From: Coniochaeta sp. PMI_546
Lineage: Eukaryota; Ascomycota; Sordariomycetes; Coniochaetales; Coniochaetaceae
NCBI GenBank assembly: GCA_021432605.1
Contig: MU271151.1
Span: 1,026,672-1,090,671, forward strand
DNA: 64,000 nt
Direction of reading: 5' to 3'
Shown here: piece by piece, positions 54,456 through 64,000 of the stretch
Numbering within the stretch: the stretch's first letter is position 1
Layout: each line of letters opens with the position of its first letter
Position numbers and translations under genes: made by a program
Notes under the pieces: model-generated
Database searches by the model: none
What the model saw: the letters and a program-made list of their open reading frames with translations, nothing else
Told to the model about the DNA's origin: nothing

Positions 54456-56267
54456 TTAGACTGCAAACCCGCCAGATGCGACTTGTCTCGGCTCTCCAGC
54501 AGCCTCAAAGGTGCCGTTTGGTAAGAGCCTCAAACCCTGGGCGGTGCTTTGACCGGGAGCGACCCAAGTCACCACGTGTCCCAACGACTTCATGTATGCC
54601 ACGGTGCTATTGTCGTACGCGTACTCGAAAGACACCTGGTTCGGTACCAGCTGGTCGTGCAGCCGTGGCTGAGCCAGCGCTTGCGGAGTTGTCATATTCT
54701 GGTCGAGAACGTCGTGAACGTTCTGGATGGTCGACGTAATGATGCGGCTGCCGCCCGCAGCTCCCACGACGAAGTACAGCTTGCCATCGTTTGTCTCGAT
54801 GATAACTGGCGATATGGACGAGAGCGGTCGCTTACCGGGCCGGATGAAGTTTGCGGGACTGGGAATATAGCCAAAAGCGTTGGTCGTGTTGGGGATACTG
54901 AAGTCATTCTGCTCGTTATTCATAATGACGCCCGTTTCGGGTACCATGAGCTGTGAGCCAAACAAGAGGTTGACAGTCGTTGTGAGAGACACCGCCATAC
55001 CATTTGCATCAGCCGTCACCACATGGGACGTGCCTGGAGTCTCGAGCGATTCAATACCTGCAGGATCGTACCAAGACACGTTCTGGGTGGTGAAGTCAAA
55101 TATCTTTGACCTGATCTCTGCTGCCGTCTTTCCCGACAGCATGGAGGCTTGGTATGCTGTCAAGTTCGGGGAGAAAGTGGGATCTCCAAGGTTGCCACGC
55201 TCTCCATATGCAAATCGGATTGCCTCGTCTAGTCGGTGGGTTGTCAGGTTGATGGATGCAGGGTCCCCAAAGTCTGAATAGCCTTCGACGATCTTCAGAG
55301 CACTCAAGGCCACCGTGCCGCCTGCCGGTGCGCTACAGCTGCTCAGCTTGTAGCCTCGGTACGTTATCTGCGCAGGTATCCTGATAGCAACGGTGTAATT
55401 TCTGAGATCAGCGAGGGTCATGGTTCCATTAGCTTTCCGCAGCGCTGAGATTGTGGCATTGGCGATGGCGCCTGTATAGAACGCTCCTGCTCCTTCTTCT
55501 GCTATGACCTCGAGCGTATCTGCATACCGCTTCCTGGTCATTGTCTCTCCTAGCCTCACCCTGTGACCGCGGGGGGCGAAGTCTATCGCCCACGTAGGAT
55601 CGTCAGTCAAGAACTTCCCATTTGGCGTCACCGAATCCATGTACCGCACGAGATCTGCCGTGACCTCGAAGCCATAACGTGCTGTCTTGATTGCGGGCTG
55701 CACCACCTTCTTCCACGGAAGGATCCCGTAGTGCTGATGGACGTACTCTAGGCCTCGCAGTTCACCCGGGACACCGCTGGAGGGTGTCAGCTGTTGGACG
55801 CGCGATACAGCGTTAGGGATTTATTCTTACCTTGCCAGGCCGCCGAATAAGCTTGCGTTGGTGTTGTTATTGTACATGTCCTCAAACGCAGCTGCTGGCG
55901 CCGTCTCTCGAAAATCGATGTTTTCATAGCTCCCATTCTTGGACCGAACAATCATAAAGCCGCCACCACCAATGCCACTGTGGTACATGCCCACCACGCC
56001 AATGCAGAACACGGTGCCGACAAGTGCGTCGACAGCATTGCCGCCTTCCTTCAGTAGCGCTGTGCCGATCTTGCTACACACTGCGCTTTCCGATGCCACG
56101 GCGCCAAGCTTTGGTTCATCCCCCCGGCAAGTTGGCGAGGACGAGACGTGCGTCGTCCAAAGCAGTAGAAGCTGCGTCACCGTGAGGGCTGTATGCCTCC
56201 ACGATGTGAACAATCGGTACATTCCAGGGGGTTTTGTGATGGTTCGCATGACTTGATTCGATGGCAT
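54456..56267 (-). CDS. gamma-glutamyltranspeptidase
   Basis: Two exons on the minus strand, 56267..55831 and 55776..54456, give 585 residues. The 54-bp intron joins LFGGLA to SGVPGELRGLEY. The ATG at 56267 is the first in frame, and Met at 56222 is an alternative that puts the hydrophobic anchor (TALTVTQLLLLWTTHVSSS) nearer the N terminus. The large-subunit region holds GGNAVDALVGTVFCIGVV and GIGGGGFM. The autoprocessing Thr is Thr395 in ETPGTSHVVTADANG, followed by the small subunit with GAAGGSRIITSTIQ. It is a type II membrane or secreted enzyme that cleaves or transfers the gamma-glutamyl group of glutathione and its conjugates. A full-length, intact family member. In fungi it serves nitrogen and sulfur recovery from glutathione. 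Confidence 0.95.
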
Positions 56268-56639
56268 CAATCTTGCTTCGTGCCCAGGGCCTATCGATCC
56301 GGTGGGAGTCGTCACGACAAGAGCGTATGTGTCTTAGGTGTGGTTCTACCATCGTCGCGATAAGGCAACAATGCGTGAAATATATAAAAGGTAATAGACC
56401 TGTAGACATAGCGTATCAGGGATGATAAGTCTACACTAGTGAAGTGTATATGCCATCCGATTCCCTATCATTAAAGGATCTGCACGTAGCTCCAGCACAC
56501 CTGAAGTGGTTACATCATGGGGCCGTTGTTACGAGCACTCGATTGCTGCAAGCTTGGTGAGGGGCAACTTGCAGGGATTTGGCAGGTACCTATGGCGGCC
56601 GATAGCGAGCACTTTCTCAATTGAAAATCCGACCTCTAT
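56268..56639. other. promoter-side spacer next to repeat region
   Basis: A 372-bp stretch between the gamma-glutamyltranspeptidase start and the onset of the AT-rich relic at about 56640. It should hold the promoter. No other feature. Confidence 0.5.
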
Positions 56640-59624
56640 ACTCATACCAATTGGCTGAGGGCGTATATATTTTTACAATATAGATCTACGGCTTTATAAT
56701 ATAACGCTAATTATATTAATATAGACCGATATATAAATAAACGGTATACTAATTATAAGCCCTAAGACCTTATAGATCCTCGTATATATTTGATCGATCT
56801 CGTATAAAATTATCTGACTTTATTTATCCTTTTGTAATAATAACCAAATATTATATTTTGACGATAACTTCCCCGCCGCCTAAAGTTATTAACCTTATAA
56901 GTTCGCCAAATCGTTTACGCCTCGGCCTTCCCTAAATATTCGTCGTCCTAACCAATCGTATAGCCCGCGTACTTCTTTAAAAACTTTCTAAACGTAAGAT
57001 TAGCCTTATTAAAATAGCGAATATTATAATATAAGTTCGTATTAAAACTTTTAAAGATATACGGATTTTACCAAAACGGCCTAAAACTACGATATTTTTA
57101 ACGCTTTATTTTGGAACGGTATATATATTTAATTAGGGTATATATAAGCTCGAGAAGTTTAGATCGATCGAAAAGTTCCAACCGATCGGACTTTTATAAC
57201 TACCGTTTACAACTTAATTCTCGTCGTACGAAACTTTTACTAACTAGATCCTTTTCTAGTTTCGCGTTTATATCTAATACCCGAACTTCCAAAGTTACAA
57301 ATTCTCTATAGTTATAACGGTTAATATTAATTAACGAAGATTTAGTATTTCTATTCTTATTCAAAGGTTTTTAAGATCGTTTATATTTAAACAAATCCTA
57401 GACGAGCTTTATCTAACTAATCCTAATACCCTTTGCGATACGTACGAGCTTTATCTTATCTCTAATACCGAAGAATAACCTCTTATCGAAAAGCCTAAAA
57501 CCAAACTACCTTATAAAAAAGCTAAAGGGAAATATCGTACTACGTCCGACTACGAAAACGAGTTGTCCGATATCGAACTATCTATATAACTTTTGATCAA
57601 AAAGGAATAAGTATATAAGAATAAATCCGATAACGAAAAGCCGATTAAGTTTAAACTTTATTTATCGATATTAGTCAAAGTAAAATTAGACTTTTCGACT
57701 AATATCAAATCTCTTTTCGAAAACGACGACTTTTCTAAGTCTTTTATAAATATATTCGAAGATGATTAATATTACGATAAAATCGAAAGGTTAGATATCC
57801 GAAATCAAACGGTTAAGAATACTAATAATTTTAAAATCGAAATCCTTTTCGAAATAAATATTCGACGTATAATACGGAAGCGAAGCCGTATAAGGTTATC
57901 TAACGATATTTAAGTCTTAATAATATTTAACTCTTTTATTTAATAATAAGTTTGTCTTTATTACTTTGATAAATTATATTCGTTTGGCTTTAATCTCTTT
58001 TTTATTCTAATATAATATCGTCTTTAATATTAATATTGATCCCGAACCGATTAAAAAATATACGGATATTATTAATACCTAATATATCTCGTCCGTATTC
58101 TTCTAACTATAGTTCTCGTTTTTCGTATACGTAATACGTTAGTTCGATCCAGAACTTACGATATTAATTAATATACGGCGTTATCAATTAGGTAATAGGA
58201 ATTGTCCGAAGAATACCGCCGAATAATCGAATAAGTAAATCGTAAATCTATATCGTTATCGTTAGTAAATATTCTTCCAAGTCGATATTATCTTATTCGA
58301 CGATAGCCTATATTTTCCGCTATTTTTCGCCTTCGATTATCATTTTAAAATCCGGGACTATTACTATAGGATATAGATAATAAAAGATAAAAGGCTTATT
58401 ACTTATTATATAGTCCTTTCCTTTTTATTTACGGATCGTATAGTTGTTCTATAATATTACAAAGTTAGTAAACTCTATACGAAGGATAGGTATATAAATA
58501 TAAAGTAATATAATACGGTCTATTTATTCTATTTTTTTAAACAAGTTAATATGGCTAAGATAAAAAAAGTATTCTTATAATCGATAATATTAGTTATATA
58601 TCAAGTATTATCAAATAGTAACCTTACCTTTTAAAACTACGCCCGACTTTAATATAAAAATCTTTATTACCGTTCGATCTTAATATTATTAATATTTCGC
58701 CCGTAGATAAAGTAATTACGAAATACCAAACGATTATACTATATTAAGTTTGATATATTTTATATACGAAGGTTAAACTTCGTACGATAACGTTTTCTTA
58801 AATTCGGACGGGGTTAGGTTCGACGGTTAGGAAACGGTATTGATTTCTAACGTAAGAATAAAAGAAAACGTATTAAATGTCGTTATCAATTATCGATAAT
58901 ACTAATAGAAGCTAAACGACGTTATTATAGAAATAATTGATTATCGATTACCGGTAATTAGTTTAGGTTGATATCAAACGGTATTATATTAGCTTGTTAT
59001 ACGTCTTATAGTTTTTCTCGAAGAAAATCGTTTTTAATAAAGTCTTCGTTATCGAATAGTAAAATTTATAACCGGTTAAGCTTATTAAAATCTTATTCGT
59101 ACCTAATAAATCATAATTAACTAAAGATAAATATTATTATACGAAAATATAACTTATAATATAACGTCGCGTTCGATTTGATATCTTTGTTTATTAATAG
59201 ATCGTATTAGATAAGGCTAACGCCGACCTTTTATAACTACGGCCGTCGAAAGATAATAGTATATAATAACGAGAAGGAAGGTTTCGGTACTTAGATCTGA
59301 TCGGAAGCAAAAGGGTATATAACCTCGGATCTTTATAGTTATAATATATTACGTAAGGACGTTTCGCGCTATTCGAACTAAAATATTAACGTAAAACTAG
59401 ATAATAAACCGCGAATAAACGTCGATCGTAACGTATATCTCGAAACCGTACGGTTTAAGCTTAAGATAAATATCAATATTCCAAATATAGTTTGGGCCGG
59501 TAATAATAAAACCTTTACGACGTCGGTTAATAGCTATACGTCGGTTTACAATCTCGTTCGGGTAAAATTTACGGTAGATTTTAAAAGTTAAGTCTCGTAG
59601 GATATTGAAATATTACGAACGTAT
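56640..59624. repeat. AT-rich relic DNA with RIP-like composition
   Basis: About 3 kb dominated by TA, TATA and AT-rich runs, with stops in all frames and no ORF above about 66 codons. The base composition shifts sharply at about 56640. This is the appearance of old transposon DNA after RIP (C to T changes mainly at CpA). One frame at about 57380-57800 reads as an acidic, Lys/Glu-rich protein with scattered stops. I could not assign the ancestral element. The Ty3-type element follows at 59625 and appears to have inserted next to or into this block. Confidence 0.7.
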
Positions 59625-60015
59625 TGTTACAGACCAACGGTTACGAAGGGAACCCCGCCAATCGATAAGGAACAGACATGTAGGGCGTATCGTATTGTAT
59701 GGGCCAGGGACCCCGGGTCACGTGACTGATAGAAAGAATAGTTTCATAGTAGGTATATCAGGATATGGGTAATAGTTTCCTATCAACTATATTACTATAG
59801 TCTCTATAAGTATATAGGAAGGAGTCTCTCTAGACTCCGCTATAGATAGTTCTTGATTACCTAGTGATCAATCTAAATATTCAATCGAGGTTATCATTGA
59901 GTAAGATACTTGTCTTAACGATACTAGAGTGAAGATTGCTTGTTATACCTTAACTTACTTACCCTAAGTAACAGAACTTACCTTCTAATCCTTAGCCCGT
60001 CTTGGGATCGTTACA
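59625..60015 (+). repeat. left LTR of Ty3/gypsy-type element
   Basis: Begins TGTTACAGACCAACGG and ends CGTTACA, about 391 bp, with matching 5'-TG and 3'-CA termini. The same sequence starts again at 63637. Relative to the right copy this one has more T and A where the right has C and G, for example CATGTAGGG against CATGCAGGG, which fits RIP. The first bases after it (TTTTGATCACTCC) are the likely primer-binding site, itself possibly mutated. Confidence 0.85.
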
Positions 60016-60067
60016 TTTTGATCACTCCTGTTCGGTAGGTTAACCCTGTACCAAGCAGCTAACAATC

Positions 60068-61066
60068 ATGTCGACAAAAGGAACCGTTGCAACTACGTCC
60101 AAGGAAGAGCTTGCTCAGTGGGTTACTAAGCTCGGAGCTGAATTGGAGAAGTTGAAGAACGAATATGAAGAATTGAAGTCCAGATCGGCGGAACCTAAGA
60201 ACGATCCTAAAACTACGGAGCGAACGGCCAAGATCAAGGCCCCGCGGCCGGAACCCTACGACAGGAACCGCGAAGGGTTACAAGCCTTCATCACCCAGAC
60301 TAATACGTACCTCTCAATCAACAAGGCGGTTTTCGTTTACGAGTACGAAAAGGTAGTATACGTAGTAGGAATGCTAAAGGGAAGAGCTACGGAATAGTAC
60401 GAACCAACGTTACGCGACTGGATGGACAATACTGCCAACGATCGTAAACCCGAAACCAGAGTACTATTCAATAGTCTCGACAAATTCTGGGAGAAACTCC
60501 GCGAGACGTTCGGCAGTCCTAATAAGACGCGAACGGCCGAACGACAGCTGATGAACCTAAGGCAGAAGGGATCGGCGGGAACCTATATAGCCGAATTCAA
60601 ACGCCTTTCTACGAAACTCGACTTAGGGGAAACGGCTCTTATAATTCAGTTCTACGGAGGACTTCGTAACAACGTTAAGGACGAACTTAGTAAGACCGAT
60701 AGGCCCAAAACTCTCTATGAGTACGTTATACAAGCTATCTTGATCGACAATCGATTATATAAACGACAATTGGAAAAGAAACGAGGAGGAGTCGCGTGGG
60801 GACGGTCCAGTAACAACAATACCGCGAACACCAGCCAGAAGAGGTCTACCGCCTATGGTAGTCACTCTGGACCAATGGAACTGGACGCCACCCGGAAGGA
60901 CAATTCTAAGAAAAATAAGAAGTGCTTTAACTACGGTAAACAAGGATACTTCGCTAACAAATGTCGACAACCTAAGAAAGCTTGGAAGCTAGTCCCCGAA
61001 AACAAGGTTCAGGCGACAACAAGGGATGGAGAATCCCGCGCTATCGTAATAATACGCAGAGAATAA
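60068..61066 (+). pseudogene. gag-like ORF with internal stop
   Basis: The first part (60068-60397) and second part (60422-61066) lie in one frame, separated by a TAG at 60395-60397 that most likely replaces a Trp codon. The protein has an N-terminal coiled-coil-like stretch (AELEKLKNEYEELKSR), a retrotransposon gag block (DKFWEKLRETFGSPN) and a damaged CCHC-type knuckle near the end. It is non-coding in its present state. Confidence 0.85.
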
Positions 61067-62639
61067 CAACATAAAGTACTTCTTGGACTACCGGGAAAAG
61101 AAGTCGACCTGGTAGTAATACTAGGGTACGATATTATAGATATAACGTATCTAGTTAGTCTGTTGGATCGGGAGTGGGACGAAATCGAGGAAAAACAAAT
61201 ACCCTTATATAGAGATTACGAGTCGGTATACATTAACTCGGTCTATTATAACTAGATTTCGTAGAATTCGTACGTCTTTTACCGTTGTGTTTGGTATATA
61301 TAGGAAAAACTGGATTATAAATGGATACTAGTACGAATACTAACAACTAGACCGATACTTTACCCTTACAGACCGAAAGATATCGAAGGATACGAGGAAG
61401 TATATAGGAACGGATAGTACCTGTTACTAGCGTTACCCGGAACTATATAATTATAACTCGACCTAACGGGGTGGGAGTTCCTAACAACAACAGAACCTAG
61501 ACGAAGAGTCGAGGGTAGGAACCAAATACAAGCTACTTACCTACCCGAGAACTCGGTAAGACAAACGGGACGACTAGGACGTTCGGTATCAGAAATCGTA
61601 ACGTAGGCTACGACGGGAGGAGAATCGACCGAGGAGTTCTAGGTACGACAATACCGTGTTAGCGCGTAAGTCGATACGTACTTGGCAAGTTACCGGGACT
61701 ATGAGTTACAAGTGTAAAGGAGGGTCGAAAAGTTGGTATAAGAAACGGACCAAATAGACAAACGCTTGGATAGACTACTGGGCCCCGAGCTAGAAGCAGA
61801 GGAGGAGGAGAACGGGGAACCGTCAGAACCTTCCTCAAGGGCCAAGGACAAACCTGAATACTACGGTATTTCGCTCCGAAGATCAGAGAAACGATCAAAA
61901 AACGACAAACGTCGATTGTAAAAGGACCATATCGACGTAATATAGAAAGATCCCTATATGCGACCGTAGGAGTTGAATACTTACGAATTACGATCAATAT
62001 ATAAGGAAGTTATACCCAAGCAATGATAGACAACGGAGTATAAGGAAACTATATCTCGCCAAATCTCGTCAATACGTTACGATTGCCCTAGAAGAAAAAG
62101 GACGAGCCCTACCGACTTAGAACCATTGATAGAAGCCTTATCGATTATAGATAAGGACTGGTAGATATGGAGACTACGCCCCTTCAAGTCATTATCCAAG
62201 GTTATAATTAAGAGATAACGTTCGATATTACGGAAATCTTATCGTACGGTATAGTACTAGGGATACCTTGGCTACGAACGAGTAATCCCCGAGTTAACTA
62301 GAGAACAGGCCAACTTCAGTAGGATACGCCAAGAAGAGAGTTAGCCTTTGTAGAGAGCGGACCTTACGAGGAAAAGCTTATACGCAACTTTAGAAGAGTT
62401 CTAATAATCTGCGAAACGATTATGGAGACTTAGTTTATATCGACGCGAGCGATTCCGAAGGAATACTATCGATATAACAAACTATTTAAGCCCGAGCTTA
62501 AAATAGGATTACTTGAACATAATCGCTAGGATTACGAAATCAATCTCTAGCCAAGCAAGGAGCCCGGATTTTATAAGATTTACCCTTTTAACGACCTATA
62601 ATTATAAGCGTTAAGAGAATATATTGATGAAAATCTAAA

Positions 62640-63627
62640 GAAAGGCTATATTCGACCATTACAATTACTAGTAGGATACCCTATCCTGTTCGTACCTAAG
62701 AAAAACGGGAAGTTACGTCTCGTTATAGACTATCGATAGCTCAATAATATTACTATTAAAGATCGAGGACTATTACCTCTTATATCCGAACTAAGAGATC
62801 GATTGTATAAGGCCCGATGGTTCACCACCCTGGACCTCAAGGGAGCATACAACCTGATACGAGTCAAGGAAGGAAATGAGTGGAAGACGGTATAGCGATC
62901 TAGGCTAGGACAATACGAATACTGTATTATGCCCTTCGGGCTCGCTAACGTACCGGCTTCTTTCTAGAGGATGATCAACTACGTATTTCGAAAGTGGTTG
63001 GACGACTTCGTCGTCGCGTACCTCGATAATATCTTGATCTATTCGGAAGACCTCGAGCAATATAAGAAATACGTCTACCTCGTCTTATAGGTATTGTAAG
63101 ACGCGAATTTATTGGTCGAACCCGAGAAATACGAATTTTACTAGCAAAAAGTGAAATTTCTCGGTTACGTTATATTACTAGGTCAGTTCGAAATGGACCC
63201 AGACAAGTTGAAGGCTATCAAGGAATAGCCCGTACTAGAAACGGTTACGGGAGTACGAGCCTTTTTGGGGATTACCAACTTCTATCGGAAGTTTATCAAG
63301 GACTATAGCAAGATCGCAATACCCCTTACCAACCTTATTAAGAAAGACTTAAGGTTCGAATAGACCTCGAAGGAGGAGGAGGCGTTCTAAGAACTCAAGA
63401 GGAGGATCTTGAGCCAGCCAGTACTAGTCACTGCGGATCCCGAGAAACCCTACGAAGTGGAAACCGACGCGTCGGAGTTCGTACTCGGAGGCCAGTTAGG
63501 ACAAAAGGATGAACAAGGAAGATTGTACCCTATAGTATTCTTCTCGAAGAAGCTAAGTAGACTAGAACTCAATTATAGCATACCAGATAAGGAGCTGATG
63601 GCTATTATTGAAGCGTTTAAAGAATAG
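62640..63627 (+). pseudogene. reverse transcriptase and start of RNase H, multiple stops
   Basis: Fragments of the RT palm and fingers are readable in one frame between stop codons. The catalytic box is YLDN. After the RT comes the connection domain ([16 protein letters not shown]) and the first part of RNase H (residues from about 63409, VTADPEKPYEVETDASEF), which ends at an in-frame TAG at 63625-63627 and is followed within ten bases by the second LTR. Confidence 0.85.
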
Positions 63628-63636
63628 AAACATTAT

Positions 63637-64000
63637 TGTTACAGACCAACGGTTACGAAGGGAACCCCGCCAATCGATAAGGAACAGACATGCAGGGCGT
63701 ATCGCACTGCATGGGCCAGGGACCCCGGGTCACGTGACTGATAGAAGGAATAGTTTCATAGCAGGCATATCAGGATATGGGTGATAGTTTCCTATCGACC
63801 ATATCACCACAGTCTCTACAAGTATATAGGAAGGAGTCTCTCTAGACTCCGCTACAGATAGTTCTTGATCACCCAGTGATCAATCTAAGTATTCAATTGA
63901 GGTTATCTTTTGAGTAAGACACTTGTCTTAACGATACCAGAGTGAAGACTGCTTGTTACACCTTAACTTACTTACCCTAAGTAACAGAACTCACCTTCTG
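63637..64000 (+). repeat. second LTR copy, cut by the window edge
   Basis: Matches the left LTR from its first base TGTTACAG to the end of the window (364 bp visible of about 391). Most mismatches to the left copy are C/T or G/A, with the C or G form in this copy. There is no purine-rich tract before it, which a normal 3' LTR would have, so it may be the 5' LTR of a second inserted copy. Confidence 0.85.

Larger units (their letters stand above)
60016..63636 (+). mobile_element. internal region of a RIP-damaged Ty3/gypsy-type retrotransposon
   Basis: Gag-like coding starts at 60068 and is interrupted by a TAG at 60395. It resumes to about 61066 and includes a retroviral-type zinc knuckle (60923-60964) in which one Cys and the His are both Tyr codons. 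A protease-like segment has DNG (62029-62037) followed by a stop. Reverse transcriptase follows (about 62640-63360) with [26 protein letters not shown] and PFGLAN, and YLDN at 63019-63030 where active enzymes have two aspartates. The start of RNase H (VETDASEFVLGGQL) is then cut short by the next LTR. No integrase is present. Stops are mostly TAG or TAA at expected Trp or Gln positions. The element is not functional. Confidence 0.9.

Noticed and set aside
56640-59624. Starship captain or Helitron genes in the AT-rich block
   Set aside because: No tyrosine-recombinase or helicase motif is readable through the mutations.
61659-61997. Minus-strand ORF within the retroelement
   Set aside because: It is a shadow of the damaged gag/protease frame and has no independent feature.
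1-64000. CRISPR arrays, bacterial operons or riboswitches
   Set aside because: Introns, gene families and RIP mark this as fungal DNA, and no regularly spaced short repeats occur.

Overview
This window is nuclear DNA of a filamentous ascomycete (Pezizomycotina). The evidence is the short introns of about 48-106 bp, with GT donors, CTAAC/CTGAC-type branch points and short 3' tails. The gene content also fits: an AA9 lytic polysaccharide monooxygenase, a microbial-type opsin, bicupin oxalate decarboxylase, DUF1275 and ThrE/Prm10 proteins, and salicylate-hydroxylase-like flavoproteins. The right end is AT-rich repeat DNA with stop codons of the kind left by repeat-induced point mutation (RIP). 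I cannot name the species. All exon structures are my own, built from splice consensus and reading-frame continuity.

Left part (1-20 kb). An ABCC-type ABC transporter runs off the left edge. It is followed by a flavin monooxygenase, a ThrE/Prm10 membrane protein, a secreted protein with three related segments, a vanillyl-alcohol-oxidase-type flavoprotein, a second flavin monooxygenase paralogous to the first and divergent from the oxidase, a secreted amine-oxidase-like flavoprotein, a secreted DUF8021-like protein and an AA9 LPMO. The density of flavin oxidoreductases beside a transporter resembles an accessory metabolic cluster (aromatic catabolism, or the tailoring side of a secondary-metabolite cluster). 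No backbone synthase lies in the window.

Middle (20-45 kb). Here are an oxalate decarboxylase, a DUF1275 membrane protein, a SulP sulfate permease with a GC-AG intron, a GPI-type GH128 protein whose acid/base Glu is replaced by Gln, a hypothetical protein, a secreted heme peroxidase with a long C-terminal extension, a GFA-family protein, an MFS transporter and a DUF1993 protein. Gene-poor stretches of 1-2 kb separate several of these.

Right part (45-56 kb). This holds a Kv-beta-type aldo/keto reductase, a third salicylate-hydroxylase-like monooxygenase, an opsin with the residues of a proton pump, a paralog of the DUF8021-like protein, a small secreted eight-cysteine protein, a broken gene made of 168-bp (56-codon) GATA-finger-like repeats, and a gamma-glutamyltranspeptidase.

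From about 56.6 kb to the end there is about 3 kb of very AT-rich relic DNA, then a Ty3/gypsy-type LTR element with RIP-type damage. A second LTR copy starts abruptly inside its RNase H region and runs off the right edge.
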